Shown: in pieces, positions 1-5,204 of the stretch
Numbering within the stretch: the first letter of the stretch is position 1
How the letters are laid out: every line of letters starts with the position of its first letter
NCBI GenBank assembly: GCA_016219235.1
Contig: JACRBO010000079.1
Coordinates: 1-7,126 of the forward strand
DNA: 7,126 bases
Origin: Chloroflexota bacterium
GTDB lineage: Bacteria; Chloroflexota; Anaerolineae; Fen-1058
Reading direction: 5' to 3'
The notes under the pieces: generated by a model
What the model was told of the DNA's origin: nothing
Database searches by the model: none
The model's input: only the letters and a program-made list of their open reading frames with translations
Program-made: the position numbers and the translations under genes

Positions 1-995
1 CAATCGAGATAGGTGCGGATCACGCCGTATTCGGCGGCGGCCGTTGGGAGCTTCGCCAACCGATCGAGTTCACGTTTGGCCTCTTTATGCGCCTCTTCGG
101 GCATGCCGGCTTCTTCGATCTTGCCGCGCAGTTCTTCGACTTCGATCTGCTGCTCGTCCTGCTCGCCCAGTTCTTTTTGAATGGCCTTGAGCTGTTCGCG
201 CAGGAAGTACTCGCGCTGCACCTTCTCCATCTCAGAGTGGGCTTCCGTCTGAATCTTGCGGCCCAATTCCAGCACTTCCAACTCTTTGCCCAGCAGCGCC
301 ACCACCTTGCGCAGTTTGCCGGTGGCGTCATCCAGTTCCAGGATTTCTTGCGCGTCGGCCAGATCGATGCGCATGTACGTGGCGATGGCGTAAGCGAGTT
401 GGCGCGGGTCTTCGATGTTGATCGCCACGGCGGCGATCTCATCGGGGATGCCGGGGACGAGCTCGACCAATCGGCTGAACATCGCGCCGATGTTGCGGCG
501 CAGCGCCTCCACTTCAACCGTGGTCTCCGTATGCTCCACCAGCGGCTCGACCTTAGCCTTCAGATAAGGCTGCGTCGCTGTATACTCCGTGATGCGAATG
601 CGCTCCAAACCCAGCACCAGCAATCGAATCGTGCCGTCGGGCAGGCGCAGCAAACGCTGTACGGCCGCCGCCGTGCCGATCGTGTAACATTGATCCGGCG
701 TGGGTTCTTCCACCGACGGATCTTTGCTGGCGACGAGGCCGATGACCTTCTTATTCAAGACCGCATCGTCGATCAACTGCACGGAGCGGGTCTGACCCAC
801 CGTCAACGGCACGGCCGTCAAGGGATAAACCACCACGCCGCGCAGCGGCAGAATCGGCAGTTCGTCCGGCAGCGGTGAAGTTGGCATCAGGTCTACTGCG
901 CCGCCTTCCGGCTCGCTGGCCGCCGACATGACCACTTCCAGGTTTTCGGCGCGGAATATCTGATTGGTTAATGCGGTATAGTCCAAATCGTTCAT
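1..995 (-). CDS. lon: ATP-dependent protease Lon (La), N-terminal part, truncated by the window's left edge
   Basis: Lon is a cytosolic homo-oligomeric AAA+ serine protease that unfolds and degrades damaged and regulatory proteins. About 331 codons are visible; the ATPase and the Ser-Lys protease domains would lie beyond position 1. The LAN substrate-binding domain begins near residue 46 with ELPILPLRGVVVYP. It continues through PDGTIRLLVLGLERIRI (about 119-135) and a helical region from about 160. The Lon coiled-coil signature YFLREQLKAIQKELGE spans about 263-278. No stop or frameshift was found by direct translation of the reverse strand. The start is uncertain: ATG at 995 has no good Shine-Dalgarno, whereas an in-frame ATG at 929 (residue 23) follows GGAAG at 5 nt and would still precede the LAN domain. 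It lies 63 bp downstream of hsp20 with no visible terminator between, so cotranscription is likely. Confidence 0.95.
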   Translation of the reverse strand, partial: MNDLDYTALTNQIFRAENLEVVMSAASEPEGGAVDLMPTSPLPDELPILPLRGVVVYPLTAVPLTVGQTRSVQLIDDAVLNKKVIGLVASKDPSVEEPTPDQCYTIGTAAAVQRLLRLPDGTIRLLVLGLERIRITEYTATQPYLKAKVEPLVEHTETTVEVEALRRNIGAMFSRLVELVPGIPDEIAAVAINIEDPRQLAYAIATYMRIDLADAQEILELDDATGKLRKVVALLGKELEVLELGRKIQTEAHSEMEKVQREYFLREQLKAIQKELGEQDEQQIEVEELRGKIEEAGMPEEAHKEAKRELDRLAKLPTAAAEYGVIRTYLD

Positions 996-1058
996 GAGGG
1001 ATAAATGGAGTGCGTCCTGTTTGACTGATCAACCACACACTTGCGATACGTGTTCGAG

Positions 1059-1499
1059 TTAAGCCTCGCCGGTTTCGGTCACCGGCACCCGGCGCGGTTT
1101 CGCTTTGGGCAGCACCACGATTAGAAAACCGTCCTGATACGTCGCCGTAATGCCGGGCTGCTCAACCGGCCAGTGCAAGTAGACTTCCGATTTGAATTCA
1201 CCGTAGCGCACTTCCAATTGGTGATACGCCACTTTGGAACTGGGATCGCTGCGCGCACCCGTAATCGTCAATAACTGATCGTGCAGCGTCACCGTAAAAT
1301 CGGCTTCACGCATGCCGGCGATCTCGACCCGCACCACCACGGCGTCGTCGGTTTCGTACACATCGGTCGGCGGCCGCCACAAGTTGGAGTGCGGCCAGAC
1401 CACCCACCGTCCCGGCTCCAGCGAGTCGCGCCGGATGCGATCGAGATCCATCTGAAACCGATCAGCCGAATCATGTGATTCCGTGAAGATGAAAGCCAT
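1059..1499 (-). CDS. Small heat-shock protein, Hsp20/alpha-crystallin family
   Basis: This is a 146-residue ATP-independent holdase chaperone that normally forms oligomers and keeps unfolding proteins soluble in the cytoplasm. The alpha-crystallin domain occupies about residues 42-135. It opens with PPTDVYETDDAVVVRVEIAGM, written here as its key parts PPTDVYE and VEIAGM; passes YGEF near 99-102 (the family's usual YGxF); and closes with DGFLIVVLPK (123-132), the conserved GxLxVxLPK-type beta strand. A short C-terminal tail with RRVPV (136-140) could serve as the IxI/V-like oligomerisation motif, although the first hydrophobic residue is not evident. The N-terminal arm is about 40 residues. 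The start is set by ATG at 1499 with a G-rich stretch (GGGGGCGGG) just upstream. Lon follows 63 bp downstream on the same strand, making a chaperone-protease operon. The length is normal for the family. Confidence 0.95.
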   Translation of the reverse strand: MAFIFTESHDSADRFQMDLDRIRRDSLEPGRWVVWPHSNLWRPPTDVYETDDAVVVRVEIAGMREADFTVTLHDQLLTITGARSDPSSKVAYHQLEVRYGEFKSEVYLHWPVEQPGITATYQDGFLIVVLPKAKPRRVPVTETGEA

Positions 1500-1527
1500 A
1501 CCCGCCCCCGTGCTGTACGTTCCACCG

Positions 1528-1548
1528 AGTGAATTGCGTGTCAGTGAA
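1528..1548. repeat. Direct repeat AGTGAA x2 in the hsp20 leader, possible operator
   Basis: AGTGAA occurs at 1528-1533 and again at 1543-1548, a 15-bp period. It lies between the proposed hsp20 transcription start and its start codon. A regulator-binding site is possible, but a six-base repeat is weak evidence. Confidence 0.2.
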
Positions 1549-1550
1549 GG

Positions 1551-1559
1551 ATTTTACCA
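1551..1559 (-). promoter_or_regulatory. Candidate extended -10 promoter of the hsp20-lon operon
   Basis: On the minus strand the sequence reads TGGTAAAAT, a TGn extension directly before a -10-like TAAAAT. No convincing -35 hexamer lies 16-18 bp further upstream, as is common for extended -10 promoters. Transcription would start near 1544, leaving a leader of about 45 nt before the hsp20 ATG. No CIRCE (HrcA) inverted repeat was seen. Confidence 0.4.
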
Positions 1560-1584
1560 TAGAACAATCGCCTGCGCTGTGCGG

Positions 1585-1590
1585 TATAAT
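1585..1590 (+). promoter_or_regulatory. Consensus -10 box of the DUF3052-mgtC operon promoter
   Basis: A perfect TATAAT lies 27 bp before the start codon at 1618. The -35 is poor: AGAACA at 1561-1566 with 18-bp spacing shares only its last three bases with TTGACA. A ribosome binding site GAAAGG (1604-1609) follows, 8 nt before the ATG, and supports that start over upstream in-frame codons. The promoter is back-to-back with the hsp20 promoter. Confidence 0.6.
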
Positions 1591-1617
1591 TCGCATACTC
1601 CTCGAAAGGCACAGACC

Positions 1618-2001
1618 ATGTCCGATAAATCCATCGCCGAAAAACTGCTGATCAAAGCCGGGCGCTCGATCTATGTGGTCAACGCCCCGCGTGGATACGC
1701 CACCCGATTGGTTCCCCTGCCCGACGGGGTGAAGCGCGTCAAGACGCCGACTGCGCCCGTCGATCTGATCCAGGTCTTCGTCGCCAATCGCGCCGAGTTG
1801 GAAGCGCAGCTGCCCGCGCTGAAGCCGTGGCTCGCGCCGGGCGGCCTGCTGTGGGTCACGTATACCAAGGGCACGTCGAAGATCAAGACCGACATCCATC
1901 GCGACACCATCAACGCCTATGCCGCCACGCTGGGCCTGCAAGGCGTCGCCATGATTTCGATCGATGAGGATTGGTCCGCGCTGCGGCTGAAAGTGATGTA
2001 A
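1618..2001 (+). CDS. DUF3052 family protein of unknown function
   Basis: The 127-residue soluble protein matches what I know of the DUF3052 family, for which I know no established biochemical role. Family-like blocks are the opening IKAGRSIYVVNAPRGY (12-27; family pattern IKPG..v.vlNAPeGY); PVDLIQVFVANRAELE (47-62); the strand APGGLLWVTYTKGTSKIKTD (73-92); and the C-terminal IDEDWSALRLK (115-125). The glycine-containing first strand and the GGLLWV strand give the look of a compact Rossmann-like or methyltransferase-like fold without an obvious cofactor site, but that is inference. The start is chosen at 1618 because GAAAGG sits 8 nt upstream. An in-frame ATG further upstream at 1483 would lie inside hsp20 and before the promoter. 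The mgtC-family gene starts 2 bp after the stop, so the two are almost certainly cotranscribed and translationally coupled. Confidence 0.85.
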   Translation: MSDKSIAEKLLIKAGRSIYVVNAPRGYATRLVPLPDGVKRVKTPTAPVDLIQVFVANRAELEAQLPALKPWLAPGGLLWVTYTKGTSKIKTDIHRDTINAYAATLGLQGVAMISIDEDWSALRLKVM

Positions 2002-2003
2002 CG

Positions 2004-2630
2004 ATGTTCGTCACACCCGACGATTTGATCAAACTTGCCGTGGCGATGGTTATTGGCTGCGCCATCGGCCTCGAGCGCGAAGTTCACAACAAGGCCGCCG
2101 GTCTGCGCACGATCATTTTGATCTGCGTCGGCGCGACATTGATCACGATCATCTCGCTGCGCTTCGGCGACAGTCGCATCGCCGCCAACATCATTAGCGG
2201 GGTGGGCTTTCTGGGCGCGGGTGTGATCATGCGCGAGGAAGGCCGCGTGCGGGGCTTGACGACCGCTTCGACCATCTGGGTATCAGCGGCGCTGGGGTTG
2301 GCCGTCGGCTACGGCGAATATGTATTGGCTGGTGTCTTTGCCGCCACCGTGATCGTCGTTCTGTGGCTGTTCACCTGGCTCGACAATTTGATCGATCAAG
2401 CCGCAATCGAACCACGCACCTATGACGTGGTGCACGTCGATCGCGACGGCAAATTCGAGCAGTTGGACGAGCAGATGAAGCACTACGGGGTCCGTGTGCT
2501 GCGCCACCGGCGTTACAAGCGCGATGGCGGCTTGCATGTCGAATGGGACACACGCGGCACGCTCGACAATCACGATCGCTTGACCACCGCGCTGCTGGCC
2601 GACCCTGACGTGCGTGAGCTGCGGTATTAG
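2004..2630 (+). CDS. MgtC/SapB family inner-membrane protein
   Basis: This 208-residue membrane protein belongs to the MgtC/SapB family, whose members are linked to growth at low magnesium and to modulation of the F-type ATPase in pathogens; the role in a free-living bacterium is unclear. Hydrophobic segments fall at about residues 7-23, 35-53, 61-77, 89-103 and 105-127. Hallmark motifs are GLERE (22-26), AAGLRT (31-36), GVGFLGAGVIM (66-76) and RGLTTASTIWVSAALGLAVG (83-102). Residues 139-208 form a soluble tail alternating beta and helix, resembling the ACT-like domain in longer MgtC proteins. The start is set at ATG 2004, two bases after the DUF3052 stop; a TTG at 1971 would overlap the upstream gene and add a non-conserved extension. 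There is no strong Shine-Dalgarno, consistent with translational coupling. It ends 7 bp before the fabH terminator hairpin. Confidence 0.92.
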   Translation: MFVTPDDLIKLAVAMVIGCAIGLEREVHNKAAGLRTIILICVGATLITIISLRFGDSRIAANIISGVGFLGAGVIMREEGRVRGLTTASTIWVSAALGLAVGYGEYVLAGVFAATVIVVLWLFTWLDNLIDQAAIEPRTYDVVHVDRDGKFEQLDEQMKHYGVRVLRHRRYKRDGGLHVEWDTRGTLDNHDRLTTALLADPDVRELRY

Positions 2631-2631
2631 C

Positions 2632-2666
2632 AAAAAGTGAGAGCGAAGATCGATCTCCGCTCCCAC
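2632..2666 (-). terminator. Rho-independent terminator of fabH, between convergent genes
   Basis: Positions 2637-2666 form an almost perfect 30-nt palindrome with arms of 13-14 bp. Read on the minus strand it is followed at once by TTTTT (2636-2632). In the minus-strand RNA all positions pair, two of them as G-U wobbles. In the plus-strand RNA the same positions become A-C mismatches, and no T-run follows. The structure therefore favours leftward transcripts, ending fabH mRNA before it runs antisense into the mgtC-family gene. Confidence 0.85.
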
Positions 2667-2708
2667 TCATCTACCAATCTACTGATTTACTACTCTACCG
2701 ATTACCAC
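2667..2708. repeat. Low-complexity CTAC/TTAC-rich stretch between the terminator and fabH
   Basis: The stretch is built of degenerate CTAC, TTAC and GATT words, for example ATCTACCAATCTACT. It is pyrimidine-rich on the plus strand and, on the minus strand, full of TAG and TAA triplets. Its composition differs from the GC-rich genes around it. No coding or regulatory role is evident. Confidence 0.4.
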
Positions 2709-2713
2709 TCACC

Positions 2714-3841
2714 CTACTTGCGCTTCTTCACCCGCGCATACAGCGGCAGCAACATCGCGCCTGCCTTCAAGCCCAGCGTTCGCGCCGCCACCTTCACACG
2801 ATTCTGTGCGCGCTTGACCTGCGTCGTCGGCAGCCAGCGCACCGCTACGTCCGACTCTTCTTTCACGCCCAACTGCACCACGGCGGAGGCCCACGTCAGC
2901 CCCGCGCCGAAGCCCACCATCACGATCGTATCGCCCAGCTTGCAGCGGCCTTCTTCAAAGGCCTCACACAACGCAATCGGAATCGAAGCCGCCGAGGTGT
3001 TGCCATACTTCGCGATGTTGACGAAGACCTTCTCCATGGGCAGGCCCAATTGCTTCGCGGCCACTTCGATGATGCGTTCGTTGGCCTGGTGCGGAATGAG
3101 CAGATCGATGTCGTCCGTGGACAACCCGCTGCGCCCGATCACTTCCGCCACCGAACGCGCCAGCGTGCGCGTGGCAAACTTGAACACTTCACGGCCATTC
3201 ATACGGATGTAGTGATCGCGATTGTCGATCACGGCGTGGGTGGGCGGATTCGCCATCCCTAAGTTCATCTTCAAATGATCAGCACCTGCGCCATCGGAGC
3301 CGAGTTCAAACGCCAGCACGCCGGTCTTTTCGGTGCTGGCCTGGATCACCACCGCGCCCGCGCCATCGCCGAAGAGCACACATGTGTTGCGATCGGTCCA
3401 ATCTACAAACGTGGAAATAATCTCTGCGCCGATGACCAGCACGGTTTTATACGCGCCGCTTGCGATGTATTGCTGCGCCGTCACCAGGCCGTACATGAAG
3501 CCGGTGCAGCCCGCCGCCAGCGTAAACGCGCCGCAGTGCGCGCCCAGTTGATGTTGAATCATCGACGAGACGGGCGGCAGCAAATAGTCGGGCGACGAAG
3601 TCGCCACCAGGATCAGATCGAGATCGGCGGCGATGACACCCGCCTGCTCCATCGCCCCGCGCGCGGCCTTCACCGACAGCGACGAGGTCGTATCGCCTTC
3701 ACCCGCAATGTGGCGCTCGCGAATGCCTGACCGCGATACGATCCACTCATCCGAGGTATCGACCATTTTTTCCAGGTCGGCATTGGTCAGCACTTTCTCC
3801 GGCACACATTTGCCCCAACCCGTAATTCGTCCGTAGAGCAT
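2714..3841 (-). CDS. fabH: 3-oxoacyl-[acyl-carrier-protein] synthase III (KAS III)
   Basis: FabH condenses acetyl-CoA (or a branched acyl-CoA) with malonyl-ACP, the first chain-forming step of type II fatty-acid synthesis, in the cytosol. The 375-residue protein has the thiolase-fold layout and the complete catalytic triad: Cys112 in AAGCTGF, His251 in PHQAN and Asn281 in YGNTSAAS. Family motifs DEWIVSRSGIRERH (31-44), DRNTCVLFGDGAGAVV (150-165) and the final GFGAGLTW (310-317) are present. The core ends near residue 325; about 50 further residues, rich in Lys and Arg, form an unusual basic tail (typical FabH is about 310-335 residues). The start ATG at 3841 is preceded by GGGAG at a 5-nt spacing. 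The gene is monocistronic in appearance: a repeat-bearing gap of 166 bp separates it from the anti-sigma-like gene upstream, and a terminator follows. A related acyl-CoA condensing KAS III role outside fatty-acid synthesis is possible but less likely. Confidence 0.95.
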   Translation of the reverse strand: MLYGRITGWGKCVPEKVLTNADLEKMVDTSDEWIVSRSGIRERHIAGEGDTTSSLSVKAARGAMEQAGVIAADLDLILVATSSPDYLLPPVSSMIQHQLGAHCGAFTLAAGCTGFMYGLVTAQQYIASGAYKTVLVIGAEIISTFVDWTDRNTCVLFGDGAGAVVIQASTEKTGVLAFELGSDGAGADHLKMNLGMANPPTHAVIDNRDHYIRMNGREVFKFATRTLARSVAEVIGRSGLSTDDIDLLIPHQANERIIEVAAKQLGLPMEKVFVNIAKYGNTSAASIPIALCEAFEEGRCKLGDTIVMVGFGAGLTWASAVVQLGVKEESDVAVRWLPTTQVKRAQNRVKVAARTLGLKAGAMLLPLYARVKKRK

Positions 3842-3882
3842 GATGTCTCCCTCACTTCAGAAAAATGATCTGTGTTAGATTC

Positions 3883-3963
3883 GTCATTGCGAGGAGCGCT
3901 GTTTGCGACGAAGCAATCTCCGTTTGATTGAGCCTGAGATTGCTTCGCGAAAAGCGCTCGCAA
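3883..3963. repeat. Palindromic interspersed repeat (GTCATTGCGAGG...GAAGCAATCTC type)
   Basis: The core is a perfect 12-bp inverted repeat, CGAAGCAATCTC (3909-3920) and GAGATTGCTTCG (3936-3947), with a 15-nt loop. Outside it, AGCGCT lies in both arms and GCGAG/CTCGC-type sequence continues the pairing less perfectly. The left end GTCATTGCGAGGAGCG matches from memory an interspersed palindrome that recurs in many unrelated bacterial genomes. The matching right end would be CGCTCGCAATGAC; here it reads CGCTCGCAACAC, so this copy looks slightly eroded. It sits between the anti-sigma-like gene and fabH, where a hairpin in the RNA could attenuate readthrough. Confidence 0.7.
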
Positions 3964-4007
3964 CACATGCGGTGCAGTGCTCCCGTGACGGTTCCAAAAT
4001 CGCTACG

Positions 4008-4379
4008 TCAGGCGCGCTCGCGCTGATGCAGCACGTAGGCCGCCACACCCACCACCGACGCCACCGAGCCGGCCGCGGCCAATCCAAACCACACCGCGCG
4101 TCGATAACGCCGCCGCAGCGGTTGATGACGTTGACTGGCGGCCTGGGCCAGCGACCGGCCCAGATTCTGCACGAAGTCGGGCGACGGCTCGATCGGCACC
4201 AGCGTTTCGCGCACCTCGCCGACCAGCGTGCGCATGGCCGGCGCCCTGTCAGACAGCTTCGGCAAATCGGCGGGCACTTCAAACACCTCGGCCAGCCATG
4301 CTTCCAGCGCCGCTGTGCTCAGCCCCGCCGTACCCGGCGCGTCACTGACTGGTTGGCGAGAAACCCCATCCGCGCTCAT
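4008..4379 (-). CDS. Small single-pass membrane protein, probable anti-sigma partner of the ECF sigma factor
   Basis: I do not recognise a named family. The 123-residue protein has a soluble N-terminal part of about 90 residues, a strongly basic stretch RRRYRR (89-94), one hydrophobic helix at about 96-117 and a short tail HQRERA. The positive-inside rule puts the N-terminal part in the cytoplasm, the topology of membrane anti-sigma factors that hold their sigma factor at the membrane. A PSPDFVQNLGRSL segment (65-77) resembles short pre-membrane helices I know from other anti-sigma-like proteins. There is no cysteine at all, so the zinc-binding HxxxCxxC anti-sigma motif is absent. Its ATG overlaps the sigma factor's TGA (ATGA at 4379-4376), which implies translational coupling and equimolar synthesis. 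The anti-sigma role is inferred from position and topology. Confidence 0.7.
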   Translation of the reverse strand: MSADGVSRQPVSDAPGTAGLSTAALEAWLAEVFEVPADLPKLSDRAPAMRTLVGEVRETLVPIEPSPDFVQNLGRSLAQAASQRHQPLRRRYRRAVWFGLAAAGSVASVVGVAAYVLHQRERA

Positions 4380-4975
4380 GCCTGGCTCCGATCGGTTTCA
4401 TCGGTGAAACCGACATTCATCTGAATCAATTCATCCCGCAGCGCCAACAGCGTCCGGTGATACAACGACTTGATCGCACCTTCTGTACGATCCATGATGT
4501 TGCCCACTTCGGCATTCGACAACTGCTCCACAAACTTCAAAATCAACAGTTCCTGACGGTCTTCCGGCAGCCGCCGGATGGCCGTCAACAGCCAGCGCCG
4601 CCGCTCGTTCTCTTCCGCCAGCGATTCCGGTTGTTCAGGCCGCACGCCGATAATGGGCAGATCGGCCAGCTGCGCGTCGTCAAAATCCACGTCCTGCCGC
4701 CGCCCGTGATCGCGATGCCAGTTGGCGACCAGATTGTGGGCGATGCGATACAACCAGGCTGAAAACGGTACGCCGCGATCGACGTAATCCTCCACGTGCA
4801 TCAGCGCCCGATAGAACACACGGCTCGTCACGTCCTCCGCGTCGTGGTGATTGCCCAGGCGGTAATACACGTAGTTGTAAATCTTGACCACGTAGCGCTC
4901 GTACAACGCGCCAAACGCGGTCGGATCCGTCTTGACCCGCGCGATCAATTCGAGATCGCTGTCCGTTCCACTCAC
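4376..4975 (-). CDS. RNA polymerase sigma factor, ECF (sigma-70 family) type
   Basis: The 199-residue protein (from the GTG start) has the two-domain ECF layout and would direct RNA polymerase to a specific regulon. Region 2 spans about residues 20-91: AFGALYERYVVKIYNYVYYRLGN written in parts as AFGALYERY and YVYYRLGN, then DAEDVTSRVFYRAL (45-58, core binding) and FSAWLYRIAHNLVANWHRDH (71-90, -10 recognition). Region 4 spans about 128-180: LPEDRQELLILKFVEQLSNAEV (136-157) and the helix-turn-helix TEGAIKSLYHRTLLALRDEL (164-183). The start is a judgement: GTG at 4975 has GGAG at 7-nt spacing, while ATG at 4990 has GAGG directly abutting it and ATG at 5023 has no clear site. The membrane partner gene overlaps its stop. 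A strong housekeeping-type promoter lies upstream, so expression may not be purely autoregulated. Confidence 0.93.
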   Translation of the reverse strand: MSGTDSDLELIARVKTDPTAFGALYERYVVKIYNYVYYRLGNHHDAEDVTSRVFYRALMHVEDYVDRGVPFSAWLYRIAHNLVANWHRDHGRRQDVDFDDAQLADLPIIGVRPEQPESLAEENERRRWLLTAIRRLPEDRQELLILKFVEQLSNAEVGNIMDRTEGAIKSLYHRTLLALRDELIQMNVGFTDETDRSQA

Positions 4976-5067
4976 CGTGCGGCTCCACATCCTCAGTTGG
5001 CGCGGCCGGCCCTGTGCAAACATCCCGGATCACTACATGTAACACCGGTATGCCGCCAGAGTTGCGG

Positions 5068-5083
5068 CGCGACCAAAGTCGCG
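5068..5083. other. Small hairpin in the leader of the sigma-factor mRNA
   Basis: CGCGAC (5068-5073) and GTCGCG (5078-5083) pair perfectly around a 4-nt loop, and flanking GC-rich bases extend the pairing imperfectly. It falls inside the roughly 110-125 nt leader between the proposed transcription start near 5100 and the sigma start codon. No T-run follows, so it is not a terminator. A regulatory role is unproven. Confidence 0.3.
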
Positions 5084-5106
5084 GCGCCGACTGGTTAATT
5101 CGCGTG

Positions 5107-5134
5107 AGTATATCAGCCTGCGGGCGGATGTCAA
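5107..5134 (-). promoter_or_regulatory. Sigma-70-type promoter of the ECF sigma / membrane protein operon
   Basis: Read on the minus strand, a perfect -35 TTGACA (5134-5129) is followed after 16 bp by TATACT (5112-5107), which differs from TATAAT at one base. Transcription would begin near 5100, giving a leader of about 110-125 nt to the sigma start codon. This is the best promoter match in the window and is of the vegetative type rather than a typical ECF target. Confidence 0.75.
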
Positions 5135-5154
5135 CCAACGGCCTGGTTTCATGT

Positions 5155-5160
5155 TATACT
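5155..5160 (+). promoter_or_regulatory. Candidate -10 box of the zinc-ribbon gene
   Basis: TATACT lies 44 bp before the chosen ATG at 5205. No clear -35 is seen 16-18 bp upstream (CAACCA at 5132-5137). Either an activator or an alternative sigma factor is needed, or the call is wrong. It is back-to-back with the sigma-operon promoter. Confidence 0.35.
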
Positions 5161-5204
5161 CGCGGTGTTTGGTCGTCAATCATCTGCCATTCACGAGGCC
5201 GCCC

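Noticed and set aside
87..878. Long plus-strand open frame of 263 codons
   Set aside because: It lies entirely antisense to lon, has a composition dominated by the complement of Lon codons (many His, Gln, Phe) and has no recognisable domain.
1500..1617. CIRCE (HrcA) operator upstream of hsp20
   Set aside because: The TTAGCACTC-N9-GAGTGCTAA pattern is not present on either strand.
3883..3963. Possible CRISPR repeat-spacer unit or attachment site
   Set aside because: There is a single palindromic unit without regularly spaced copies and no cas, integrase or tRNA gene nearby.
4008..4379. Zinc-binding anti-sigma (ZAS) protein
   Set aside because: The protein has no cysteine, so the HxxxCxxC motif cannot exist; only a general anti-sigma role is kept.
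3903..4424. Plus-strand open frame of 173 codons across the repeat and the anti-sigma-like gene
   Set aside because: It starts inside the palindromic repeat and is antisense to two real genes that overlap by ATGA; His/Arg-rich shadow composition.
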